From contig QAKH01000059.1 of the NCBI GenBank assembly GCA_003343885.1, positions 1-64,000 on the forward strand: 64,000 nucleotides of DNA. The letters are read 5' to 3'. The notes under the pieces are model-generated. The model saw only the letters and a list, made by a program, of their open reading frames with translations, did no database searches and was not told where the DNA came from. Positions 7,550-16,700 of this stretch are shown piece by piece. The DNA is from Clostridiales bacterium. GTDB lineage: Bacteria; Bacillota; Clostridia; Oscillospirales; CAG-382. The position numbers were made by a program, and so were the translations under genes. Each line of letters begins with the position of its first letter. The first letter of the stretch is position 1.

Positions 7550-10426
7550 TTGATAAATAAATATATTAAGGTGTACGGAGCACGTGAAAACAATCTCAAA
7601 AACATAGACGTCGAAATACCGAGAGATAAGCTTGTGGTTTTCACGGGACTTTCCGGCTCCGGAAAATCATCACTTGCGTTTGATACAATATATGCCGAGG
7701 GACACAGGCGTTTTGTAGAGTCTTTGTCGGCATATGCAAGAATGTTTTTGGGGCAGATGGATAAACCTGACGTAGATAGAATCGAGGGACTTTCTCCCGC
7801 AATATCCATTGACCAGAAAACCACCTCGAAAAATCCTCGTTCAACCGTCGGCACAGTTACGGAAATATACGACTATCTGCGCCTGCTGTACGCAAGATGC
7901 GGAACACCGCATTGTCCGGTGTGCGGCAAGGAAATTGTAAAGCGCACGGTAGACAGCATACTTGATGAAATAATGGAGCTGCCCGAAGGCACAAAGTTCT
8001 ATGTGCTTGCGCCTATGGTAAAAGGAAAAAAGGGTACGCATGCCAAACTCTTTTCGGATCTGCTCAAAAGCGGGTACGTCAGAGTGCGTGTGGACGGAGA
8101 AATATATAATCTGACGGACAACCTTGACCTTGATAAAAACTTGCGCCATGATGTCGATGTCGTAGTGGATAGACTTGTAATGAAAAATGACCTCAGAACA
8201 CGTCTTTCGGACTCTGTTGAAAACGCTTGTAAAGCGTCCGGAGGACTTGTAATAATTCTTCTTCACGGAACTGAAATAGACGGAGAAAAAGAGCGGCTGT
8301 TTTCACAGAATTTTGCGTGTACGGAACATGGAATAAGCCTCGGAGAGCTTGAGCCGAGAATGTTTTCGTTTAACAGTCCTTTCGGCGCTTGCCCGGAATG
8401 TGACGGACTCGGTGAAAAGTATCAGTTCTCGGTGGACAAGCTTTTTCCTGATAAGACTCTTTCTCTTGCTAAGGGAGCGTGCGCATGCAACGGCTATAAA
8501 AAGGTTACGGACGAGTCGTGGAGCGCAGTTGGAATAAATACAGCCCTTGCCCAGTTTGGTTACGATATCCATACGCCGTTATGTAAGATGAGTGATAAAG
8601 CGCTTAAAGTGCTGCTGTACGGCGCGGGAGAAAAGCTAAAGTATTCTTACCGTGGGTATGCGCTGAATTTTGCCGGAATAATAACGGATATACAGCGCAG
8701 ATATGAGCAGTGCGAAAATAATCCCGAACAGCGTGAGTATTATGAACAGTTCATGGAAAACGTTGCTTGTCCTGCGTGTTCAGGAAAGCGTCTTAAAAAG
8801 GAATCTCTTGCGGTAACAGTAGGAGATTTGAATATATCGGAATGCTGTGAAATGTCTGTGAGCAATGCGCTGGAGTTTTTCAAAGACTTAAAGCTTGACA
8901 GTCAGAATGCGGTTATTGCTAAAGATATTTTAAAGGAAATAAGAGAACGGTTGGGCTTTTTGTGCAGTGTGGGACTTGAGTACCTGACGCTTTCAAGGCG
9001 CAGCGGCACTCTTTCGGGCGGCGAAAGTCAAAGAATACGCTTGGCTACACAAATAGGCTCATCACTGATGGGAGTTTTGTATATACTTGACGAACCGAGC
9101 ATAGGACTTCATCAGCGTGATAACTCAAAGCTTATCGCGACGCTTAAAAAGCTGAGGGATCTCGGAAATACGCTTATCGTTGTCGAGCATGACGAGGAAA
9201 CCATGCTTGAATCGGACTATATCATTGATATCGGACCGGGCGCCGGAATACACGGCGGAAAGGTCGTAGCGGCAGGAACCCCGGCGCAGGTTATGAAGCA
9301 AAAAGGTACTGCAACAGCTGATTTTCTTTCGGGAAGACGGAAAATTGCCGTGCCGGAAAAGAGAAGAACACATGAAAAAGGCTATCTTGAGGTGTTCGGA
9401 GCAAGGGAGCATAACCTGAAAAATATAGACGTAAAAATTCCGCTCGGCGTGTTTACGTGTGTTACGGGCGTTTCCGGTTCGGGAAAAAGCTCGCTTGTAA
9501 ACGGAATTATACTTCCGGCGCTTGCTCATGATCTTAACGGAGCGTATACAGTGCCGGGCAGCTACGATAAAATAAAGGGCACTGACAAGCTTGACAAAGT
9601 TATAAGCATTGACCAGTCGCCCATAGGACGTACTCCGCGCTCAAATCCGGCAACATATACCGGTCTGTTTACCGATATAAGAATACTATTTGCCTCTACC
9701 CAGGATGCCCAGATACGATGCTTCAAACAGGACCGTTTTTCCTTTAACCTTAAAGGCGGAAGATGCGAGGCGTGCCAGGGAGACGGTACTCTTAAAATTG
9801 AAATGCACTTTTTGCCGGACGTTTACGTCACGTGCGATACCTGCCACGGCAAACGGTATAACAGAGAAACGCTCGAAGTAAAATACAAGGGCAAGAGCAT
9901 ATCTGACGTGCTTGAAATGACGGTAGACGAGGGCTGTGAGTTCTTTTCAAATATACCGAAAATTTATAAACGCCTTAAAACCATGCAGGAAGTCGGACTT
10001 GGCTATATAAAGATAGGTCAGTCCTCAACAACACTGTCCGGTGGCGAGGCTCAGAGAGTAAAATTGTCGGCGGAGCTTTCCAAAACCGGTACCGGAAACA
10101 CTCTTTATATACTTGACGAGCCGACAACGGGACTGCACAGCGCTGATGTTGAAAAACTGGTTGAGGTGCTCCAAAAGCTTGTAGACGCAGGAAACACGGT
10201 AGTCGTTATTGAGCATAACCTCGATATGATAAAAACAGCGGATTATATCGTAGATCTTGGGCCTGAGGGGGGAGACGGCGGCGGAACGGTTGTTGCCTGC
10301 GGAACGCCGGAGCAGATAGCTGAGTGTGAGAAGTCATATACCGGTGAATACCTTAAAAAATATCTGCCTTCTGAAAAGTCCGAACAAAAAAGCGTGCCGA
10401 AACGGCAAAGAAAGACAGAAGTATAA
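7550..10426 (+). CDS. uvrA: Excinuclease ABC subunit A (UvrA)
   Basis: UvrA is the damage-recognition ATPase of nucleotide excision repair and loads UvrB. The 958-residue protein is full length. It has two ABC ATPase modules: Walker A GLSGSGKS (33-40) and a second GVSGSGKSS near 640, with signature motifs LSGGESQRIRLA and LSGGEAQRVKLS. Zinc-binding CxxC modules are visible (CPVCG, CPECDG, CPACSGKR, and CEACQG with CDTCHGKRYN in the C-terminal half). The start is a TTG ten bases after GGAAGG. It probably shares the recG transcript. A strong terminator follows. Confidence 0.98.
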   Translation: MINKYIKVYGARENNLKNIDVEIPRDKLVVFTGLSGSGKSSLAFDTIYAEGHRRFVESLSAYARMFLGQMDKPDVDRIEGLSPAISIDQKTTSKNPRSTVGTVTEIYDYLRLLYARCGTPHCPVCGKEIVKRTVDSILDEIMELPEGTKFYVLAPMVKGKKGTHAKLFSDLLKSGYVRVRVDGEIYNLTDNLDLDKNLRHDVDVVVDRLVMKNDLRTRLSDSVENACKASGGLVIILLHGTEIDGEKERLFSQNFACTEHGISLGELEPRMFSFNSPFGACPECDGLGEKYQFSVDKLFPDKTLSLAKGACACNGYKKVTDESWSAVGINTALAQFGYDIHTPLCKMSDKALKVLLYGAGEKLKYSYRGYALNFAGIITDIQRRYEQCENNPEQREYYEQFMENVACPACSGKRLKKESLAVTVGDLNISECCEMSVSNALEFFKDLKLDSQNAVIAKDILKEIRERLGFLCSVGLEYLTLSRRSGTLSGGESQRIRLATQIGSSLMGVLYILDEPSIGLHQRDNSKLIATLKKLRDLGNTLIVVEHDEETMLESDYIIDIGPGAGIHGGKVVAAGTPAQVMKQKGTATADFLSGRRKIAVPEKRRTHEKGYLEVFGAREHNLKNIDVKIPLGVFTCVTGVSGSGKSSLVNGIILPALAHDLNGAYTVPGSYDKIKGTDKLDKVISIDQSPIGRTPRSNPATYTGLFTDIRILFASTQDAQIRCFKQDRFSFNLKGGRCEACQGDGTLKIEMHFLPDVYVTCDTCHGKRYNRETLEVKYKGKSISDVLEMTVDEGCEFFSNIPKIYKRLKTMQEVGLGYIKIGQSSTTLSGGEAQRVKLSAELSKTGTGNTLYILDEPTTGLHSADVEKLVEVLQKLVDAGNTVVVIEHNLDMIKTADYIVDLGPEGGDGGGTVVACGTPEQIAECEKSYTGEYLKKYLPSEKSEQKSVPKRQRKTEV

Positions 10427-10464
10427 CAGCAATAAACTCAAATAAGTAAAATAGCAAAAAGCAA

Positions 10465-10507
10465 AAACAACGGCGGAATCGTTTTTGAAGCGACTCCGCC
10501 GTTTTGT
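10465..10507. terminator. Bidirectional terminator between uvrA and the Fe-S membrane gene
   Basis: AACGGCGGAATCG (10469-10481) pairs with CGACTCCGCCGTT (10491-10503) around a nine-base loop, with an A-tract before and a T-tract after. It serves two convergent genes. Confidence 0.85.
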
Positions 10508-10547
10508 ATTGTTTTGTTATTTTTTTGATAACCTTTATTGTTTTTTA

Positions 10548-11177
10548 CTATTTGTTTTTTACTTTGCAGATTAACTGCGTCATTGTTCCCATAGGACAGT
10601 AAACGCACCACGAACGAGGCTTGAAGAGAAGCATTGTAATAAAGCCGAGAATGGTGGAAGTTAACATAATGCTGTAAAAACCAAACGCGAATTGAGCAGT
10701 CCACGGAATAAAGCCGCCGCCGTATGCCCAGTCCCACGGAAGCTTGAATGTCCATAGCAGCGTAACCTTTTCAGAAAGAGAACCGGCTCCGGAAAAAACT
10801 AAATATGTATTGAAAATCATAACGAAAAACATAGCCAAGAAAAATATGAGAAAACCGTACCGGAAATACTTTGAACGAAGAAAAGACGGAACATCTTTTT
10901 TTCTCGACAAACCGAATCTGCCGCCGATAAGGGAAAACAACTGCCCTCTGCCGCAGTACTTTCCGCAGTATGCCTTATTTCCGGCAATTGCCGATATGGC
11001 GAGCGGAATGAAAAAGCAGGCGAGTCCAAGCCATGCGAACATGATGTTAAAGAATCCGAGTATGAGATAAATCAAGGAGGCAATCCAAAGATAGTCGTAC
11101 CGGTGTTTGTTTTTTGACTTCTTTTTTGAAGCACTGACGCTTGAAGCTTTATTGTTTGGAACTCTGTTATTCTCCAT
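10548..11177 (-). CDS. 4Fe-4S-type polytopic membrane protein (NapH/YccM-like)
   Basis: This 209-residue membrane protein has a basic N-terminus, then about five hydrophobic segments (near 30-48, 49-67, 107-128, 153-172 and 173-187). Two Cys pairs lie at the membrane edge: Cys71-x3-Cys75 (YCGKYCGRG) and Cys191-x2-Cys194 (CVYCPMG). The second resembles the conserved CxxCP of NapH/NosR-type electron-transfer proteins. Its ATG overlaps the end of the ferredoxin gene by 11 bases, so the two are translationally coupled. A role passing electrons between a membrane donor and ferredoxin is inferred. The partner is not visible. Confidence 0.7.
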   Translation of the reverse strand: MENNRVPNNKASSVSASKKKSKNKHRYDYLWIASLIYLILGFFNIMFAWLGLACFFIPLAISAIAGNKAYCGKYCGRGQLFSLIGGRFGLSRKKDVPSFLRSKYFRYGFLIFFLAMFFVMIFNTYLVFSGAGSLSEKVTLLWTFKLPWDWAYGGGFIPWTAQFAFGFYSIMLTSTILGFITMLLFKPRSWCVYCPMGTMTQLICKVKNK

Positions 11178-11367
11178 CTGATATGACCTCCACTTTTATC
11201 ACCGATGCCGGACATTCTTTTGCACATATGCCGCAGCCTACGCAGGCTGATAAATCAACTACGGCAAAAATTCCTTTCGGAACGGAAACAGCAGCTTTGG
11301 GACATACTTTGGCACAGCATCCGCACCCTACGCAAAGAGCCGTGTTGACGATAGCTTTTCTTTTCAT
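11167..11367 (-). CDS. 2[4Fe-4S] ferredoxin
   Basis: This 66-residue low-potential electron carrier has two classic cluster motifs, Cys12-x2-Cys15-x2-Cys18-x3-Cys22 and Cys42-x2-Cys45-x2-Cys48-x3-Cys52, plus an extra Cys17. AAGGAGAG precedes the ATG. It is the first gene of a two-gene operon with the Fe-S membrane protein. Its promoter carries a GTGAC-N3-GTCAC palindrome in class II activator position, identical in geometry to that of the thiol-redox operon at 23 kb, so it probably belongs to the same Crp/Fnr regulon. Confidence 0.9.
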   Translation of the reverse strand: MKRKAIVNTALCVGCGCCAKVCPKAAVSVPKGIFAVVDLSACVGCGICAKECPASVIKVEVISDGE

Positions 11368-11395
11368 AAATTCTCTCCTTAAGTTTGTTTACTTA

Positions 11396-11436
11396 AGTAT
11401 ACAAGAAAAATCAGAAAAAATACGTGACGAAGTCAC
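11396..11436 (-). promoter_or_regulatory. Class II Crp/Fnr-type promoter of the ferredoxin operon
   Basis: On the minus strand the palindrome GTGAC-TTC-GTCAC (11436..11424) is followed by 22 bp and then TATACT (11401..11396). The palindrome centre falls near -41. There is no good -35 hexamer, as expected for an activator-dependent promoter. The same palindrome and spacing occur at 22981-23021. Confidence 0.65.
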
Positions 11437-11460
11437 ACTTTGAAAAATTATAATGTGAAA

Positions 11461-12027
11461 TTATAATCCGAAAGCGTATCCGGCACCTATTCCGACAGCG
11501 GCGGACAGGCAGATTATAAGTATGGGATTAACTTTTTTGATGATAAAGACAAGCATGACGGAAAAAATCACTAATGAAATGTAAGTGGATATGTCGCCGA
11601 AAATATTCAGTGTTACTCCGTTAGGGAAAAATACGGTTTTAGCTATTGAAATGACAGATGACGCTATAAGTCCGATGACCGCCGGCCTTAGTCCGGACAT
11701 GCAGCCTAAAACGATCCTGTTGCTCTTAAATTTGTCAAAGAATTTTGCAATAACAAGTATTACCGCAAAAGCCGGTATCACAACGCCGAGCGTTGCGCAA
11801 AAAGCACCGAAAAGACCTCCTGCCTGCATGCCGACGTACGTCGAAATGTTTACAGCAAAGGGACCGGGTGTGCTTTCACTGACCGCAATAAAGTTGACGA
11901 TCTCTTGTTCTGTTAACCAGCCGTGAGAAATGACCTCGTCCTCAATCAGAGGAAGCATGGCGTATCCGCCGCCGAAAGTAAAAGCGCCTACCTTCAAAAA
12001 TGTCCAGAATAATATCAAATATATCAT
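11461..12027 (-). CDS. Chromate transporter family protein, half-size (CHR), second of pair
   Basis: This 188-residue hydrophobic protein carries the CHR signatures FTFGGGYAMLPLIEDE near the N-terminus and SESTPGPFAVNISTYVG (about 50-66), followed by about five membrane helices. Single-domain CHR proteins usually come as adjacent pairs that form one anion (chromate or sulfate) transporter. This gene overlaps its partner by four bases (ATGA), implying coupled translation. The substrate cannot be told from sequence. A second, separate CHR pair is present at 61.3-62.5 kb. Confidence 0.88.
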   Translation of the reverse strand: MIYLILFWTFLKVGAFTFGGGYAMLPLIEDEVISHGWLTEQEIVNFIAVSESTPGPFAVNISTYVGMQAGGLFGAFCATLGVVIPAFAVILVIAKFFDKFKSNRIVLGCMSGLRPAVIGLIASSVISIAKTVFFPNGVTLNIFGDISTYISLVIFSVMLVFIIKKVNPILIICLSAAVGIGAGYAFGL

Positions 12028-12611
12028 TTTTTTGCCTCCTCACGCATTGCAAGCGACACTATAAGTCCGGTAAGCGCCGACAACGGTACAAGTATCAGCA
12101 CGTTTACCCCAAACACGGCCGCACACAAGAATACTGCGCACATGATGATGTAAGACAGTATTCCTTTCGGACATTGACGGAACATGGAGTGCAAAGCTTT
12201 GAGTATAAGAGCCAAAATTCCGGCACGTATTCCGAAAAAGGCGTACTTTACTGCTTTTATCTGCTCGAATTCACGCAAAACCACTGAAATCAGCGATATG
12301 ATTACGAAAGAAGGAAGAACTACTCCTGTGGTAGCGGCAATAGCTCCCGTAAGCCCGTGAATTCTGAAACCTACAAATGTCGCGGATTTTACAGCGATAG
12401 GACCTGGGGAAGATTCGGAAATGGCTACAATGTCAAGAAAGTCCTTTTCTTTTATCCAGTCTCTTTTTTCGGAAAGTTCTTTTTGAATAAGTGGAATCAT
12501 AGCGTATCCGCCGCCGAAAGTGAAAGCGCCGATTTTCAAAAAAACGGTGAAAAGAGTAAACAGCATTTTTGCGTGGGAAGCGCTTTGCACGTCACCTTTT
12601 TGATGTTTCAT
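12024..12611 (-). CDS. Chromate transporter family protein, half-size (CHR), first of pair
   Basis: The 195-residue protein contains the same two CHR motifs as its partner (FTFGGGYAMIPLIQKE and SESSPGPIAVKSATFVG) and about five to six hydrophobic helices. It is the promoter-proximal gene of the pair. A LysR-type gene is transcribed divergently 121 bases away, so LysR control of this pair is likely. ATG 12611 follows a weak AAGGAG. Confidence 0.88.
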   Translation of the reverse strand: MKHQKGDVQSASHAKMLFTLFTVFLKIGAFTFGGGYAMIPLIQKELSEKRDWIKEKDFLDIVAISESSPGPIAVKSATFVGFRIHGLTGAIAATTGVVLPSFVIISLISVVLREFEQIKAVKYAFFGIRAGILALILKALHSMFRQCPKGILSYIIMCAVFLCAAVFGVNVLILVPLSALTGLIVSLAMREEAKK

Positions 12612-12684
12612 TACGTATTCTCCTTAAAAATATTAACATTTTTACACATTTATTATATGCCGTTAACTGAAATAAGTAAATTTA

Positions 12685-12705
12685 TATGTTATTATGAAAA
12701 ACATA
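12685..12705. promoter_or_regulatory. Palindromic candidate LysR binding site
   Basis: TATGTT (12685-12690) and AACATA (12700-12705) form an inverted repeat with a nine-base centre in the divergent intergenic region between the CHR pair and the lysR-type gene. This is the usual place for an autoregulatory LysR box. Confidence 0.4.
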
Positions 12706-12732
12706 ACCAAAAAGTTATGAAAGAGGAAGAAA

Positions 12733-13617
12733 ATGACATTAAGACATCTTGAGATATTTAAATGCGTGTGTGAGTCAGGAAGTATAACAGGGGCGGCAGC
12801 TCAGCTTAATATGACGCAACCAGCTGTAAGCAAAGCCATAAAGGAGCTTGAGAGTTTTTATTCGGTAGAGTTGTTTGAACGTATACGAAAGCGCATATAT
12901 ATAACCGAGTCGGGAGCAATGTTAAAAAAATATGCAGACAGTGTGGTTAACTCTTACGAGGAGTCGGTAGCGCTGTTAAGAGATAAAAATCATACTAAAA
13001 ACTGCCGTCTCGGCGTAAATGTGTCGTTTGCCGAAATGTATATTCCGCAAATAATGGATAACGTACACGGGAAATATGCGGATATTGATTTGAGAGTAGT
13101 TGTAGACAACACAAGCGGAATAGAAAAAAAGCTGTTTGATAATGACATAGATTTTGCGGTTGCCGACGGTTTTACGAATTTACGGTACTTTGAAGCGCAG
13201 AGTCTTATGACAGAACACATGGTTGTTGTTTGTTCAAAAAATATATGTCGGAAAAAATCGATGAGCCTTGGCGAACTTGCCTGTCAGCCGCTTTTGCTGA
13301 GAGAAAAAGGCAGCAGCTGCCGTTATATGATTGAAAGCCGCTTTGCGCAAAAAGGACTAAGTGTTGTTCCTAAGGTTGAAAGCGTCAGTTCGCTAAGTCT
13401 CTTGAAACTTGTCGAAAGCGGAGCAGGGTACGGAATATTTCCACGGTGTATTGTTGCTGAGAATATAGAAAATAATACGTTTATCGAGATTGATTTGGAC
13501 GACTGTGACTTTTCAAGATGTTTTGAACTGATATTCCAAAAGGGAAAGAGTATGACGCCGGCATTTGAGGCGGTTTTGACTGAGATTAAGGAGTATTGCG
13601 CGAATACGAGCAATTAG
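12733..13617 (+). CDS. LysR-type transcriptional regulator
   Basis: This 294-residue protein starts with the standard LysR winged helix-turn-helix (1-60: MTLRHLEIFKCV, then GSITGAAAQLNMTQPAVSKAI) followed by a periplasmic-binding-protein-like effector domain (about 88-290). AGAGGAAG precedes the ATG. It is divergent from the CHR pair, which is its most likely target. The effector is unknown. Confidence 0.93.
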   Translation: MTLRHLEIFKCVCESGSITGAAAQLNMTQPAVSKAIKELESFYSVELFERIRKRIYITESGAMLKKYADSVVNSYEESVALLRDKNHTKNCRLGVNVSFAEMYIPQIMDNVHGKYADIDLRVVVDNTSGIEKKLFDNDIDFAVADGFTNLRYFEAQSLMTEHMVVVCSKNICRKKSMSLGELACQPLLLREKGSSCRYMIESRFAQKGLSVVPKVESVSSLSLLKLVESGAGYGIFPRCIVAENIENNTFIEIDLDDCDFSRCFELIFQKGKSMTPAFEAVLTEIKEYCANTSN

Positions 13618-13667
13618 TGTTTACTTTTTAACTAAAACACTGAACATTTTGCACTTACATAATGAAA

Positions 13668-13705
13668 CCAACCGACTGCCCCAAAAGACAGCCGGTTGAT
13701 TTTAT
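13668..13705. terminator. Terminator between lysR and the beta-glucan synthase gene
   Basis: CAACCGACTG (13669-13678) pairs with CAGCCGGTTG (13689-13698), allowing one internal mismatch, followed by ATTTTATT on the plus strand. It lies between two convergent genes. Confidence 0.75.
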
Positions 13706-13716
13706 TATTAAAATTT

Positions 13717-16700
13717 TCAAATTCCCTCAACATCGACAACATGCTTTCCGGAAGATAACTCAATACGGTGCGATGCTTGTTCCGTACCGTCAAGCAAAAG
13801 CCTTTCGGTACCGGTTTTGTTATAGTTGACAGTTAAATGCAGATTTCGCTCAGGAAACTCAAGAGATATTTCAAAGTGCGATCCTATAATAAACGGAGCC
13901 CGAAACGCACTCGGCATAAATGTTATATCCATGGTTGTTCCGGCTTTTCCGAGAGTTCCGGTAAGCGTTATTCCGAATAAGCAGTTTAGTACTGCACGCC
14001 ACAGCCAGGAGGCGGAACCTGTGTACCAGCTCCAACCGCCGCGTCCGGGATTGTCGCCGGCGTATATATCGCCGCAAAGAACATATGGCTCGCATTTGTA
14101 TATTTCAAAAGCCTGCCTGTCAATGCATCTGTACGCCGGCAGTAAATTTATAAGCGCGTGAACTCCGTCCGATAACATTTTACGTGCATTACTGTCGTTC
14201 GGCGAATCTTTAAGGACGTTGCAGCTTGAAATTATCATCGCCATACAGCCCCATACAGCGCCATGCGTGTATTGACCGCCGTTTTCCCGTATCCCGGGCG
14301 CATATCCCTTGATGTACCCGGGATTTTTTGCACACGCCGAGAAAGGCGGTGACAGAAGTTTGAATATTTTCGCATCACTGTCATATAACTTTTCGTAAGC
14401 ATTGCGAATTGCACTGAAACTCATTGCCGGGGGAAGACCTGCGAAAACAGAAAATGCCTGCGATATAAGCTCTATATTGCATTCGTCACTTGCCTGCGAA
14501 CCGATAGGCGTTCCGTCGTCGTACCATGCACGGAGGAAATATCCTGCACTTTGATCATATGCGTGTTTTTTGATATTCTCGGCAAGTTTTGCAGATTTTT
14601 GAGAAAATTTGTCACAGTATTCGGATTTTTTCTCATCTCCCGAAAAAACGTCACAGAACATATCCGTAACAAATTTTAAAAACATGCTGAGCCATACGCT
14701 TTCTCCGCGCATGCCGCTCCCTGCTTTGTTAAGACCGTCGCACCAGTCGCCGCTTCCGAGAAGAGCAAGCCCTTTTGCTCCGGTACGCAAATAAGCCCGT
14801 TCAAGCGCACGTACACAGTGCATAAAAATGCTTTCGCTAAAGTCTGTTTTGTACGCTGAAACATACTTTTCACTTTCGCCGTTTTCCAAAGGCTCGGACG
14901 TCACATATTTCACCATTATATCGGCAAGTCCGTTGTCTCCGGTAAATTTGATATACTCGCATACCGCGTAAACCAAGAACAAATAGTCGTCACTGCATTC
15001 GGAGCGGATTCCTCTGTGAAATACCTTTTGGGTAGCTGTGCTTTCCGCATTTCCGCAAGGCACACACTGATGCCACCAGTGAAGAGCGCTTCCGTCCTCA
15101 AATTGATGAGCTGCGCTCCTTATTATGTGCGTTTTTGCCTCGGCGGCGTCTGCGTACATAAGCGTCAATGCATCCTGAAGCTGATCCCTGAAACCGTATG
15201 CGCCGCCTGACTGATAAAATCCGCTGCGTGCTCTCATACGGCATATTCCGTTCTGATAGGGAAGCCAGAAATTGAATAAGTGGCATAAGGATTTACCTAC
15301 ATCGGAAGATGCGTCCGATTTAACGCTTATTTTCGGAACTACGTGACCGGCAAAATTCTCGGCGCTTATTAAAAGGTTATTACAGTCGGCTGAAATATTT
15401 TTTGAGATATAATCAAAAATATTATTCAAATCAGCTGTTCCGCTCTTATAGCAGCCGAGGATAAAACGTGCATATCTTTGCCGTCCTGAGCTCATTTTGC
15501 ATAATACGTGACCTGCAAAAAGACCGGACTCGGGAAACTCGTAAGAAACATCTTTGCCGATACCCTTAAGAAAACCGGTATAATTCGAAAAATATTCCGA
15601 GTATTCGTTTATAAACTCTGCCCGTTCTTCTCGTTCGTACAGTTTGCAAAGACGGTTTTCTTCATTTTTTTCACCCATGACAGGTTTGAGCGCAAACGTG
15701 AATGACGCTTCTTTGCCGCCGGTGTCAATGTCAAAGATTTTTACGGGAAGTTTTTCGGGTATATATACTCTCACAGAATATTTTATGCCGTCGCATGTTC
15801 CGTGATATTCGGCAAATCCCCTCCCGTAAATTACTTTTTCCGAGACAGCGGCAAGGTCAAACATTTTTTCTCCGCTCACAAGAAAAATCCTTTCTCCGCT
15901 CATGTCATCCGTCGGATCATTTTCAAACGGAGAAATCCTCTTTAATACCGAATTTGTGCCAAACGTGTACCCGAAAGAGTTCTGGGTGATGACAGTAGAT
16001 AACATTCTTCCGCTTAGTACCATGCTTTGCACAACGGCAAACGGCTTATCTTTAAGAACGACATATGAGCTGTTCGGCTCAAAATATCCGTTTCCGGAAT
16101 ACAGGTCTTTGTGACTTTCGGAAGCATGCGTTGTTTCAGAAATGTTCGGTTTCACAATAATGTCAGCATTCACATTGTTTTTCTGATTATTATTCTCAAT
16201 AAACTGATTGTTGTAAACATTCCGCGTCGTGTCCGCGGCGTCAAATATTCCGTAAGAATATGCTAAAAGCGCTTTTGCGTTGTCGGACAGATTGTTCCTG
16301 TCAACAACAAAAATTCCTCCGCCATGCTTTTTTAAATATTCCGAAGCACCGCACTTTTCAAGGATTGAAAGTACCGCATTTTCACACGGCCTGCGGTATT
16401 TTTCGCTGTCTTTGTATAAAAGAGCCATGTCGAAAGATATTTTTTTCTTTTTCAGAAGGACAAAAGCCTTTATGAAAATTTCAGCACGCTTTGCAGCCTT
16501 GGCGCTTGGAATTTCAACGGTAATAAGAGGAAGATCTCCGGATATTCCGCTTTCCCATAAACAGCCTTTCGAGCTACGTTCTGCGTTTGACGTTTGACTT
16601 TCGGATTCCGGAAGATATTTTTCCGGAAACATTATTTTTGAACATATTTCAGATACAATTGCCGCCGCATTTCGTTCGGTAAAAAGACCGCTTCCCATAA

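Noticed and set aside
7009..7854. 281-residue minus-strand open frame across recG and uvrA
   Set aside because: It lies antisense over the conserved helicase motifs of recG and the start of uvrA. It has no SD and no family features.
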